The position numbers and the translations under genes are program-made. A DNA stretch of 64,000 bases, from assembly GCA_963791315.1 (NCBI GenBank), contig CAWBRQ010000004.1:1-64000 (forward strand), written 5' to 3'. This document shows positions 1-6,946 of this stretch, piece after piece. The stretch comes from JACCZX01 sp963791315. Its GTDB lineage: Bacteria > Pseudomonadota > Gammaproteobacteria > Burkholderiales > Burkholderiaceae_F. The notes beneath the pieces are model-generated. The model saw only the letters and a program-made list of their open reading frames with translations. It was not told the origin of the DNA and searched no databases. Within the stretch, counting starts at the first letter, position 1. Each line of letters starts with the position of its first letter.

Positions 1-627
1 CGTGTCAGGGATGCGGAGTATCCGCGCTGGTTCGGTCGACTCACTGTCACCACCGAACTTGTGCGCGAGTGCACCTAACCATTGATACGCTCGTGCCCGT
101 CCGAGCGGGGTCGCGAGGTCAATGGGTTCCGAGAGCAACCAATACACATGAAGCCCACCACCTGAATGCACGATGGCTGACGGGAGCAGCACGCCGTGGG
201 CGAATGCGTCGTCGTTCGACTCGAACGGCAGCGTGGGTTCGAGCGTGAGCTTGTGCCAGATGTCAGCGAGCGGAATGCCATGCTTCAAATCGATCTCGAT
301 GTAGAGCGCATGGAGGTGCGAACAGTTGTCGAGCTTTCCGTCAACCTTCGTCGCCCGAGTCGCGACGCCGTGGTAGACGTTGTGGTCCTTGCGATAGGCA
401 CTCGCGAACGCTTGCACCTTAGCCATCGCAGCATCGTCGAGCGGCAGCGGCACGAAATGCTGCACTTTCTGCTTGCCGAATGCGCGAAGTTCGAGGAACC
501 CGTCCGTGTCAGGGTGCACTTGCCGGAGGAACTCTGCGGCCGAGAAGCGGAAGGGCGTGCGGTCTTGCTTGATGCTCGACTCAACGTGAAGTTCCCACTC
601 ACGGTTACCATCGATCACTGTTGCCAC
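1..627 (-). CDS. Archaeo-eukaryotic type primase (RepB/D5-like), cut by window edge
   Basis: This is an open frame of 209 codons starting with GTG at 627. An AGGAC sequence lies about 9 bases upstream and an in-frame TAG eight codons upstream. Three motifs of the AEP primase-polymerase fold are in order: an acidic motif YIEID (residues 109-113), the S-x-G-G-x-H-x-Y-W motif (SGGGLHVYW, 155-163), and the basic ARILRIPDT motif at the visible end (201-209). In phage and plasmid proteins of this kind, a helicase domain usually follows, which would lie outside the window. The likely role is replication of the element. The gene follows the excisionase-like gene on the same strand. The family is well supported; the exact subfamily is not. 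Confidence 0.75.
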   Translation of the reverse strand, partial: MATVIDGNREWELHVESSIKQDRTPFRFSAAEFLRQVHPDTDGFLELRAFGKQKVQHFVPLPLDDAAMAKVQAFASAYRKDHNVYHGVATRATKVDGKLDNCSHLHALYIEIDLKHGIPLADIWHKLTLEPTLPFESNDDAFAHGVLLPSAIVHSGGGLHVYWLLSEPIDLATPLGRARAYQWLGALAHKFGGDSESTEPARILRIPDT

Positions 628-738
628 GATTCTGAGTCCTATCTGGTCCTAGACATTTGTTAAGGGGCACGGCCTGCATCAGGGGACCAGCCCGATGCAG
701 ACCCCGGGTGTCTTACGTCCGGTTAGTGCCGATGCCGG

Positions 739-941
739 TTAAGAGCGCACCTCGGTCATGTTGCTGGCGATGAACTTTTCGAGATCGGTGCGGCGCACGA
801 GATAAGAGCGCACGCCATCACCGAGATAGGGGAGCTTCCCGGATCGGACCCATTCGTAGAGCCGACCGTACGGAATGCGTATTCGGATTCAGCGACGCGA
901 AGCGAAATGAGTTTCCCGTTGAGACGCGGACGCACGCGCAT
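739..941 (-). pseudogene. Excisionase-like HTH (HTH_17) gene with a frameshift
   Basis: The gene begins at ATG 941 with MRVRPRLNGKLISLRVAESE. It then loses frame near 880 and continues in a second frame as IPYGRLYEWVRSGKLPY, then LVRRTDLEKFIASN, ending at TAA 739-741. Together the two parts form the winged helix-turn-helix of element excisionases and small MerR-like proteins. The second frame has a TGA just upstream and no plausible start, so one indel separates the halves. Such proteins bind att-proximal DNA and steer excision or early transcription. The position just ahead of the primase fits that role. Inactivation and sequencing error are equally possible. Confidence 0.6.
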
Positions 942-1141
942 ACATCACCTTCGTGGTGTTTGCGCGGCTCGTCGTCCCTTGGGCAGGGCGAGTTGAGTCG
1001 GGCGATTATTGGCTGCCGCTGCGAGTTGGTGACCGTCCTCTTTGGAAGAGGATTGGCGTTCAGCCGTTCGGCCCGATCTCGCTGTAGCCCTTGGTTAACT
1101 GACCGGACGGATCCGGTCGCGGCAGCAGGTGTTCAACGACA

Positions 1142-1477
1142 CTACGCGAACCGGGGTTCGGGAGTCAATGGATCGTCAAAGCGCTCAAAATGAGAAAAAC
1201 TCGCGTCCTTGAAAAGACGCAAGATCACGAGAGTCAGTGAATTTCTGATCAATTTGATCGAATTCACCCAAGCATTCGAAGTCGGTTTCGCTTCGTAAAT
1301 CTCCAATTCCGCTTCTGTGAACGTTCCCTCAACGAGTTTGTTTTTCTCGTCGAACCATCGGCACTTATATGACTCGCTGGCTCCATACCCATACTGGCCG
1401 AAGTCCACCACCGTCATCTTCGGCCCGCCGGACTTCAGTCGAACGACAGCGCCCTCATCGAATTTCTGTTCTGCCAT
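1142..1477 (-). CDS. DUF2158 (YodC-like) small protein
   Basis: The start is ATG 1477, preceded by GGAGGATTAGAA, an excellent ribosome binding site; the frame stays open further upstream but lacks such a site. Residues 1 to about 64 match the DUF2158 pattern: a basic-hydrophobic opening (GAVVRLKSGGPKMTV), a C-x-W-F core (YKCRWFD) and an acidic end (GTFTEAELE). These proteins are usually 55-75 aa. The present one has a further ~45-residue tail without recognised features. The family is common in prophages and plasmids; its biochemical role is unknown. It lies between the 45-aa peptide and the excisionase remnant on the same strand. Confidence 0.75.
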   Translation of the reverse strand: MAEQKFDEGAVVRLKSGGPKMTVVDFGQYGYGASESYKCRWFDEKNKLVEGTFTEAELEIYEAKPTSNAWVNSIKLIRNSLTLVILRLFKDASFSHFERFDDPLTPEPRFA

Positions 1478-1524
1478 TTCTAATCCTCCAAATGAGAGGC
1501 CGGCAGGGTTCCGGCCTCCCACCA

Positions 1525-1662
1525 CTACTTGCCCTTCTTGTTCGGTGCCTGCGTCAACGCCGATGCCGCTACGCTCTTCACCGCCTTTGGCGTGCTCGGG
1601 TTTGACAGCAGCTTCGACGCTTTTGAGGCAACCGACGACGACGTGCGTTCACTGCGAGCCAT
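1525..1662 (-). CDS. 45-aa Ser/Ala/Lys-rich basic peptide
   Basis: This short frame starts at ATG 1662 with the strong site AAGGAGTGAGCTT immediately upstream and stops at TAG 1525. The product is 45 residues, rich in Ser, Ala and Lys, opening MARSERTSSS and closing APNKKGK. It has no Cys, no membrane segment and a net positive charge, suggesting a nucleic-acid-associated or structural peptide, but this is inference only. It sits 47 bases upstream of the DUF2158 start in the same direction, so the two are probably co-transcribed. I believe it is coding because of the ribosome binding site and the clean composition; I do not recognise a family. Confidence 0.6.
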   Translation of the reverse strand: MARSERTSSSVASKASKLLSNPSTPKAVKSVAASALTQAPNKKGK

Positions 1663-1783
1663 AAGCTCACTCCTTCCCTCACGTTTGGTTGTGAGAAAAA
1701 ACGCGCAAGGATCGCGCAGTTCCTAGTTTAAGGCTGAGGCGAAGAAAAAGCAAATGAAGTTATCGGAAAAACCGCGGGCGCCC

Positions 1784-2506
1784 TCACGGCAAGCGATACA
1801 TCTGCTCGCCCTTCATGACCACGATGGGCTCATCTCGTCCGAACCAGAGAACGGGAACCGTCGGATTATCCGCAACCGCCTTCGAGTATTTCGGGTCTAT
1901 TTCCACGGACCAGATCGCTCCACTGACGACGTCTTCGACAATCAAGGACGTCATTGGGAGCGATTGCCGACGAGCGGGATGGAAAAACCAAACGTCCCCG
2001 CCTTTCTCACCCGGTGCGGCGGTCACAGGCGGATAGAGCAGCTGTCCTGAAGCCGGCGTATCCGGCATTTGTCGGCGCATCACTTCGTATTTGGGAGCCG
2101 CTGCAAGGACTTGCATTCGGCGGGTTTCCTCAGTGACGTGTGAATCCGCAAGGAACAGTTTTAGCTTCGCAGCAGAATCGGTGCTTTGATTTGTGATCGC
2201 GAGCTGCATTGCGACACAGGTTTCACCAGTGCGGCCGAAACTCACTGCGATTGCGACGATCCGGACGTCCAACCAATCGAGCTTCTGTCCTCGAGGTGGC
2301 TTCGCCGGCGGCGCAGTGAAGAATTTTCCATCAAACTTCGAAGCGGGTTCGTCCGACTGCTCTCGGTGGGAATACCAGCGCCACCCCGCCCACACGGTCA
2401 GACCCCACGTGGGCGCCGCCAGCCACCATCTTTGAAGGCCAGGCGTAACGGTGAGCGCGACAGCAAATGCGGTGCTTACGATTGCTGCATACGCATCTTT
2501 CTGCAT
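1784..2506 (-). CDS. Membrane-anchored hypothetical protein of the element
   Basis: A 240-residue protein with a hydrophobic N-terminus: two likely membrane segments at about residues 7-24 and 28-44 around a W-rich turn. It continues into a soluble domain of about 190 residues. The soluble part contains alternating hydrophobic stretches (VRIVAIAVSFG, CVAMQLAIT) typical of an immunoglobulin-like or beta-sandwich fold, but no catalytic motif is visible. It is the gene nearest the tRNA-Cys scar and points away from it. Genes in this position are often cargo (exclusion, defence or regulatory functions), but nothing in the sequence shows which. I do not recognise the family. Confidence 0.6.
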   Translation of the reverse strand: MQKDAYAAIVSTAFAVALTVTPGLQRWWLAAPTWGLTVWAGWRWYSHREQSDEPASKFDGKFFTAPPAKPPRGQKLDWLDVRIVAIAVSFGRTGETCVAMQLAITNQSTDSAAKLKLFLADSHVTEETRRMQVLAAAPKYEVMRRQMPDTPASGQLLYPPVTAAPGEKGGDVWFFHPARRQSLPMTSLIVEDVVSGAIWSVEIDPKYSKAVADNPTVPVLWFGRDEPIVVMKGEQMYRLP

Positions 2507-2686
2507 GTCGGATAAGAGTAGCAGAGCCGTTCGCCGACAGTCGTTTCGCCGTTGACCTCGCGTTGACCAGCCGACAAAAATCTACAAAACGTAGAAAATC
2601 TGGAGACCCAAGAAAAGGCCGATTTCCTCAGGGAAAGGACCGATCTGTGGATTTGGCGTGAGCCTGCGAAAAGGCCACCAAGGATC

Positions 2687-2729
2687 TGCAAAACCTCCAT
2701 CCCCGGTTCAAATCCGGGCGGCGCCTCCA
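2687..2729 (+). other. attachment-site remnant: 3' part of tRNA-Cys
   Basis: Read as a tRNA, the sequence gives: anticodon GCA at 2688-2690 in a 7-base loop (2686-2692); the 3' anticodon stem ACCTC; a perfect T-arm (CCCGG / TTCAAAT / CCGGG, 2702-2718); the 3' acceptor strand CGGCGCC; a U73 discriminator at 2726; and encoded CCA at 2727-2729. GCA plus U73 identifies tRNA-Cys. Upstream there is no D-arm, no GGCGCCG 5' acceptor strand and no matching 5' anticodon stem (AGGAT is present where GAGGT is needed). It is therefore a fragment starting at the anticodon loop, a common crossover point for tyrosine integrases. Confidence 0.8.
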
Positions 2730-3123
2730 AAATCCTTCGGGAAATCCGCCAGTTTGTTCGTAGTGCGCACAATCGGAACGTCGAATGTGGAGCCAAATGG
2801 ACCCAACATTCGGACACCCGGCTCGGCTACGGACGCGCAACGTGTTGAATGATAGGCGCTTGGCCGATGGCGATCTTGAAAAGGATAGAGGTCCAGAGAA
2901 CCTCACCCCAACCCGAGTGGGCGCGAGGAACCGCGGACTGTTGTGAACGGCCGCGTAGGGAAAGTCAGAATTCCCATTCAGCCCGAGAACGCCACCATCG
3001 ACTCGGCCACATCCCTTTATAGGCGGGAAAGCGCGCCCGGAACTGTCATCGCGGCGTTGATCTGGTCGACGCCGCGGAATCGGCGACGAATCGATTCACA
3101 GGAGTAAGATCGTCCGCGTTTTC
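2730..3123. other. Non-coding or decayed stretch beyond the att scar
   Basis: I find no credible gene here. Short open frames that overlap the tRNA fragment produce the PPGFEPG-type peptides typical of mis-translated tRNA, and nothing longer resembles a family. Immediately before 3124 an AGGAG (about 3101-3105) lies some 19 bases upstream of the sigma-factor ATG, too far for a normal ribosome binding site. The stretch connects the element boundary to the degraded sigma/kinase region. Confidence 0.5.
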
Positions 3124-3703
3124 ATGACCGACGCGGCTTCCGACAGTCCGTCTCGACGAAGCGTCACGGCGCTGCTGACCGCGTGGAGCGGGGGCGACGA
3201 GTCCGCGCTGCACGAACTGATTCCGCTCGTCCATGCCGAGCTTCGCAACCTGGCGCGCCGGCTGATCGCGGCGAGCGAGGCGGCCACACGCTCCAGACCA
3301 CCGCGCTCGTCAACGAGGCCTACGTTCGCCTGTCGACGTCACGCGCGTGCGCTGGCAGGACCGCGCGCACTTCTTCGCGATGTCAGCAAGGCTGATGCGA
3401 CGCATCCTGGTGGATCACCGCGATCGCGCGCGTATTTCAAGCGCGGCGGCGGCGCCAGGCGCATTTCGCTCGACGAGGCTCTCGTCGGCGCCGACAAGGG
3501 CGCCGATCTCGTCGCGCTGACGACGCGCTGGCGGCACTGGCGGGTATCGACGAACGCAAGAGCCAGGTCGTCGATTGCGTTTCTTCGGCGGCCTGACCGT
3601 GGACGAGACGGCGGAGGCGCTGCACATTTCGCCGGAGACGGTGGCGCGCGACTGGCGCTTTGCCAAGACATGGTTGATGCGCGAGCTCAGCATCAGGACG
3701 TGA
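3124..3703 (+). pseudogene. ECF sigma factor (TIGR02999-like), frameshifted five times
   Basis: Successive frames give parts of one protein. VTALLTAWSGGDESALHELI comes from 3124. HTLQTTALVNEAYVRL follows from about 3290, then VRWQDRAHFFAMSARLMRRI from about 3332. KRGGGARRISLDEAL follows, then DDALAALAGIDERKSQVV from 3519, and finally FFGGLTVDETAEALHISPET to TGA 3701. Both sigma-70 region 2 (RAHFFA, LMRRILVDH) and region 4 (TAEALHISPETVARDWR) are recognisable. All five shifts move the frame in the same direction, equivalent to one lost base each. The family normally has about 190 residues and is encoded next to a Ser/Thr kinase, as here. Confidence 0.8.
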
Positions 3704-3704
3704 C

Positions 3705-4012
3705 ATGACGCCCGATCGCTGGTCGGAGATCGATCGGTTGTTTCATGCCGCGCTGGAACGAGGCGCGGACGAACGGACGGTCTTCCTCGCCGCTGCGTGC
3801 GCGGGCGACGCCGAGCTCATGCGCGAGGTCGAGTCCCTGCTCGTGCACGCCGCTGCTGCGGCGCCGTTCCTCGAACAGCCGGCCCTCCAGCTCGAGGCCG
3901 GCCGGCTGGCAAGCGACGCCGCGGCGGGCTACAAACCGGAGATCCAGGGTTTTACGATCGTGCGCACGCTCGGTGAGGGCGGCATGGGCATCGTGTACCT
4001 CGCTGAGCAGCT
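3705..4012 (+). pseudogene. Ser/Thr protein kinase, N-terminal fragment only
   Basis: The frame starts one base after the sigma-factor stop, matching the usual sigma-kinase pairing. About 102 residues remain. They comprise the N-terminal region common to these kinases (RWSEIDRLFHAALE, then a helix with EVESLL) and the first strand of the kinase domain with its glycine loop, RTLGEGGMGIVYLAEQ. The sequence stops matching a kinase exactly there, before the ATP-binding Lys, and the next codons belong to ahcY. The catalytic domain is therefore absent. In intact relatives a long C-terminal repeat or membrane region follows. The function is lost; this is one side of a recombination junction. Confidence 0.75.
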
Positions 4013-4309
4013 AGAATCATCCTGCTGGCCGAAGGCAGGCTCGTGAATCTAGGCTGCGGCACCGGTCATCCGAGCTATGTGATGTCGAGCTCGTTCGCCA
4101 ATCAGGTGATCGCGCAGATCGAGCTGTTTACCAACACCGACAAGTATCCGGTCGGCGTCTACGTGCTGCCGAAGCATCTCGACGAGAAAGTGGCGCGGTT
4201 GCAGCTGAAGAAGCTCAATGCGCAGTTGAGTGAGCTCACCGACGCGCAGGCGCGTTACATCAGCGTCGCGAAAGACGGGCCGTACAAGCCGGATCACTAC
4301 CGCTACTAA
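4013..4309 (+). pseudogene. ahcY: S-adenosylhomocysteine hydrolase, C-terminal 98 codons
   Basis: Reading from 4013 gives RIILLAEGRLVNLGCG, then the SSSFANQ segment, and the invariant family ending GPYKPDHYRY at TAA 4309. AhcY proteins have about 430-470 residues, so roughly three quarters, including the catalytic and most NAD-binding residues, are missing. No frame upstream continues the match: the preceding DNA is the kinase fragment. The enzyme hydrolyses S-adenosylhomocysteine in the methyl cycle and normally heads this very unit with the PF04020 protein and metF. A functional copy must exist elsewhere if the cell keeps the pathway, or the join is an assembly artefact. A GTG at 4043 could start a short useless peptide. 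Confidence 0.85.
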
Positions 4310-4328
4310 CGCCGGCTGGAGGTTCCCG

Positions 4329-4673
4329 ATGCGACTACTGTTGGTTTGGATCCTGAACGCGATCGCGCTGCTCGCTGTCGCGTACCTGTTCCCCGGTGTA
4401 CAGATTCAGGACTGGAAGGCGGCGGCAGTAGCCGCGCTGGTGCTCGGCCTGGTCAACGCGCTGATCAAACCGATCCTGGTGATTCTGACGCTGCCGGTCA
4501 CGATTCTTACACTCGGTCTGTTCCTGCTGGTCATCAACGCGTTGCTGTTCTGGGCGGTTGCGACGCTGCTGCCGGGCTTTAACGTCGGCGGTTTCGGCTC
4601 CGCATTTGTCGGCGCACTTTTGTACAGCGTCATCTCTTGGCTGCTGTCGATGCTGATTCCGGACCGGAAGTAG
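4329..4673 (+). CDS. PF04020 (YvlD / phage holin IV-like) membrane protein
   Basis: A 114-residue protein starting at ATG 4329 after a clear CTGGAGG site. It has four hydrophobic helices, with the family's G-L-V-N-A-L-I-K-P motif after the second helix (about residues 37-45) and LPVTILTLGLF after it. The family is called a phage holin in some databases but is a conserved bacterial inner-membrane protein of unknown role. Its position between ahcY and metF is a known betaproteobacterial arrangement, so it is a chromosomal gene and not part of the element. It lies 19 bases after the ahcY remnant and 9 before metF. It probably lost its native promoter with the 5' part of ahcY. Confidence 0.85.
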   Translation: MRLLLVWILNAIALLAVAYLFPGVQIQDWKAAAVAALVLGLVNALIKPILVILTLPVTILTLGLFLLVINALLFWAVATLLPGFNVGGFGSAFVGALLYSVISWLLSMLIPDRK

Positions 4674-4682
4674 GAACAGCAT

Positions 4683-5507
4683 TTGGAAAACATCAGCTTC
4701 GAGTTCTTTCCGCCGCGCACGCCCGAAGGAGCCACCAAACTTCGTGACGCTCGGGCGCAGCTCGCGCGACTGAAGCCCGAGTATTTCTCGGTGACCTTCG
4801 GTGCGGGCGGTTCAACTCGCGAGGGCACGTTGAACACGGTGATGGAGATCCACCGTGACGGGTTGTCGGTCGCGCCGCACATCTCTTGCATCGGCACGTC
4901 ACGCGAATCGGTTCGGGCGCTGCTCGAAGGTTATCGCGGTCACGGCATTCACCGCCTGGTTGCATTACGAGGTGATGTCCCGTCGGGCGCAGCCGGCGGT
5001 GCGGGGGACTTTAGGTACGCCAACGAGTTGGTTGAATTCATTCGCGCAGAAACGGGCGACTGGTTCGAGATCGAAGTCGCCGCGTATCCCGAATATCACC
5101 CGCAAGCGCGCTCGCCAGCCGACGATCTGCAAAGTTTTGTGCGCAAGGTCAATGCGGGAGCGGATTCGGCGATCACGCAGTACTTTTACAACTTCGATGC
5201 GTACGCCAGATTTGTCGATGACGTACGTGCACTGGGCTGCAATGTGCCAATCGTGGCTGGCGTCATGCCCATCGTCAGCTACACGCAGCTCGCGCGCTTC
5301 TCCGATGCGTGTGGCGCCGAGATTCCGCGCTGGGTCAGGCGGCGGCTCGAAAGTTTCGGCGACGACCGGGCGTCGATTCGTGAGTTCGGCTTGGACGTCG
5401 TCACCGACCTATGCGAGCGCCTGCTCGCGGCCGGCGCACCCGGCCTGCACTTTTACACGCTGAACCAGGCCGAGGCTACCGTCGAATTGTGCGAGCGCCT
5501 GCGCTAA
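4683..5507 (+). CDS. metF: 5,10-methylenetetrahydrofolate reductase
   Basis: A 274-residue flavoprotein that reduces 5,10-methylene-THF to 5-methyl-THF, the methyl donor for methionine synthesis. The start is a TTG at 4683 with AGGAAC upstream. The opening NISFEFFPPRTPEG carries the family's conserved Glu near the N-terminus. VTFGAGGST (about residues 38-46), HISCIG, LVALRGD and the AITQYFYN segment follow the TIM-barrel order. Length is normal for bacterial MetF. It closes the remnant ahcY-PF04020-metF unit, linking homocysteine recycling with remethylation. Its 3' end overlaps the convergent DUF2917 gene by 99 bases. With the ahcY 5' region lost, where its transcript now starts is unclear. 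Confidence 0.95.
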   Translation: MENISFEFFPPRTPEGATKLRDARAQLARLKPEYFSVTFGAGGSTREGTLNTVMEIHRDGLSVAPHISCIGTSRESVRALLEGYRGHGIHRLVALRGDVPSGAAGGAGDFRYANELVEFIRAETGDWFEIEVAAYPEYHPQARSPADDLQSFVRKVNAGADSAITQYFYNFDAYARFVDDVRALGCNVPIVAGVMPIVSYTQLARFSDACGAEIPRWVRRRLESFGDDRASIREFGLDVVTDLCERLLAAGAPGLHFYTLNQAEATVELCERLR

Positions 5508-5852
5508 CCGCAGATCTTTTGACGCTGCCTTGGGTTGGCGCGGCGTCGTCAGCCATAACTCGCTCAACCCTCGCGCAGCCAGCCGTGCAGCGTTCTTAAC
5601 TACGGTCCACAGACTCTGCGGCTCAACGAGCTGGACCCGCGCAGGCGTCAGCGCTTCAAGCACGGCCAGTCCGTGACCGCCAAGCGCGACTTCCTCGCCA
5701 CTGGCCAGAAATTCGTCGTTCAGATCGCCCTCTTCCGTTAACCAGACGCGGCCCGATAGGACTCGCACCCGCTCGCCGCGTATGGACGAAATCGGCAGCA
5801 GCGTACCGCCTGGCAGGTCTAGCGTTTTGAAGACTGTCGATCGGTGTTCCAT
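5409..5852 (-). CDS. DUF2917 domain protein
   Basis: The ATG at 5852 follows AGGAGTGAAACC and gives a 147-residue protein. Residues about 7-65 form the DUF2917 cupin-like domain: a hydrophobic opening (LDLPGGTLLPI), the signature RVLSGRVWLTEEGD, and an acidic GEEVALGGHGL strand. A C-terminal helical extension, LWTVVKNAARLAARGLSE, is basic. The role is unknown; such genes are typically paired with a divergent LysR regulator, as here. The 3' end runs 99 bases into metF on the other strand, so the real stop might be unusual, but no earlier stop exists. Two identical palindromes lie between this gene and the regulator. Confidence 0.75.
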   Translation of the reverse strand: MEHRSTVFKTLDLPGGTLLPISSIRGERVRVLSGRVWLTEEGDLNDEFLASGEEVALGGHGLAVLEALTPARVQLVEPQSLWTVVKNAARLAARGLSELWLTTPRQPKAASKDLRLAQALAQFDGSLGLVQRVKVQAGCAGREQALA

Positions 5853-5864
5853 GGTTTCACTCCT

Positions 5865-5879
5865 ATGCGCTTTTCGCAT
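5865..5879. promoter_or_regulatory. Palindromic operator candidate, copy 1
   Basis: ATGCG-CTTTT-CGCAT: perfect 5-bp arms around a 5-bp AT-rich centre, 13 bases ahead of the DUF2917 start codon. The same arms recur at 5952-5966. A 15-bp dyad with this geometry suits a LysR-type regulator dimer (T-N11-A framework). Position close to the start codon suggests repression or autoregulatory contact. Confidence 0.55.
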
Positions 5880-5951
5880 GATGTTCGTAGCGATGTCCGC
5901 ATTACATGCTCCTGTAGCCTCAGTGACAAACGAAATAATCGCAGTTGATGC

Positions 5952-5966
5952 ATGCGTTATTCGCAT
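5952..5966. promoter_or_regulatory. Palindromic operator candidate, copy 2
   Basis: ATGCG-TTATT-CGCAT, embedded in a longer dyad CATGCG...CGCATG, 14 bases before the LysR start. It has the same arms as copy 1 and lies 87 bp from it centre to centre, about eight helical turns. Two copies flanking the divergent promoters could let the regulator control both genes, possibly through looping. Confidence 0.55.
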
Positions 5967-5979
5967 GTATCGTGCTGAG

Positions 5980-6936
5980 ATGAAATCGCCGAGTCCCGCA
6001 ACTCCCGTCCGCCGCGAACGCACGATTGGCCTCAGCGCATTGCGCGGTTTTGAAGCGTCGGCGCGACGGATGTCGTTCACGCTCGCCGCTGCGGAACTGA
6101 ACCTGACGCAGTCGTCGATCAGCCGTCAGGTGGCTGAACTCGAGCGCCAGGTCGGCACGGCACTATTTGCACGGCAAACGAGGTCGCTGGCGCTAACTGC
6201 GGCGGGACATCGGCTGTTTCAGGCTGCGCAGCAGGCACTCAAACAGATCGACCGTGCCGTCGAGGACATTCGCGGGCCCCGCAACGCGGCGCGAGTGACG
6301 ATCACGACCTACGCATCATTCGCGTCGCTCTGGCTGGTCCCGCGTCTAGCGATGTTTCAGCGCGAACATCCGCAGATTGAGCTGCGCATCGACGCCAGCG
6401 ATCGCTTTATCGATATCGATGCCGAGGGTGTCGATGTGGCAATCCGCTGGACCCGCTCGACGTCGTTGCCAAGCGACGCAGTGCCGGTACACCACGAAGA
6501 AGTGTTGCCAGCCCTGTCGCCGCTGCTGCTCGAGCGCAGTGGAATCGTATTGAAAAACCCGCAGGACCTGTTTCAACTGCCTCTGTTGGAGCTTGATGAG
6601 TCGATGCCGACGTCGGCGTCCAGCGCCTGGCCGATCTGGTTTCAGTTCGCCGGCGTGCGCTCGGCCCCACCGACACCGCGTCTGATGTTCACGTTCGTCG
6701 ATCAATCCGTGCAGGCCGCCGTGCGTGGGCAGGGTGTAGTGCTTACACGCACGCCATTCGTCGATGAGCTGGTGGCGAGTGGCGACCTGATAGCGCCATT
6801 TCCGAAGCTCCGAATGCCGACCGGCTATGCGTACGCGCTGATCGCGAACGCGAACACGCGTGAGACAGCCCACGTTGCGGCGTTTTGCGACTGGATCCGC
6901 GCGGAATTCGAGCGTGGGCCGTTGCGCCAAACATGA
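5980..6936 (+). CDS. LysR-family regulator (GcvA-like)
   Basis: A 318-residue regulator, ATG 5980. The winged HTH occupies about residues 15-75: LRGFEASARRMSFTLAAAEL, then LTQSSISRQVAELE, then LFARQTRSLALTAAG, the typical LysR series. The rest is the periplasmic-binding-protein-like effector domain, beginning VTITTYASFASLWLVPRL, characteristic of the GcvA/AmpR subgroup. An earlier in-frame ATG at 5965 overlaps palindrome 2 and is less likely. It is divergent from the DUF2917 gene and most likely controls it and itself. The effector is unknown. Confidence 0.85.
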   Translation: MKSPSPATPVRRERTIGLSALRGFEASARRMSFTLAAAELNLTQSSISRQVAELERQVGTALFARQTRSLALTAAGHRLFQAAQQALKQIDRAVEDIRGPRNAARVTITTYASFASLWLVPRLAMFQREHPQIELRIDASDRFIDIDAEGVDVAIRWTRSTSLPSDAVPVHHEEVLPALSPLLLERSGIVLKNPQDLFQLPLLELDESMPTSASSAWPIWFQFAGVRSAPPTPRLMFTFVDQSVQAAVRGQGVVLTRTPFVDELVASGDLIAPFPKLRMPTGYAYALIANANTRETAHVAAFCDWIRAEFERGPLRQT

Positions 6937-6946
6937 CGCGCTACTG

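Larger units (their letters stand above)
1..2729. mobile_element. Right end of an integrative element inserted at tRNA-Cys
   Basis: The segment ends at a 3' fragment of a tRNA-Cys gene that has no 5' half beside it, the usual scar left by a tyrosine-recombinase element. All recognisable genes inside point left and are of element type: a primase, an excisionase-like HTH protein, a DUF2158 protein, a 45-aa basic peptide and a membrane protein. No integrase is visible. Because the tRNA fragment is on the + strand at the right edge, the reconstituted tRNA-Cys and probably the integrase should lie to the left, outside the window. The element type (prophage, satellite or ICE) cannot be decided from this end. 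Confidence 0.65.

Noticed and set aside
196..663. A 155-codon rightward frame
   Set aside because: It is the antisense shadow of the primase, whose motifs are on the minus strand.
960..1193. Rightward 77-codon frame
   Set aside because: Basic, low-complexity product without ribosome binding site; probably chance.
2641..2729. A complete tRNA-Cys gene
   Set aside because: No 5' acceptor strand, no D-arm, and the 5' anticodon stem does not pair; only the 3' part is present.
2476..2906. Open frames on the minus strand giving PPGFEPG-type peptides
   Set aside because: They are translations across the tRNA-Cys fragment, a well-known source of false genes.
3800..4012. SAH riboswitch before ahcY
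   Set aside because: The DNA ahead of the ahcY remnant codes for the kinase fragment, so no such leader remains.
4329..4673. Phage holin
   Set aside because: The holin label is a database name for PF04020; the gene sits in the chromosomal ahcY-metF unit, not in a lysis cassette.
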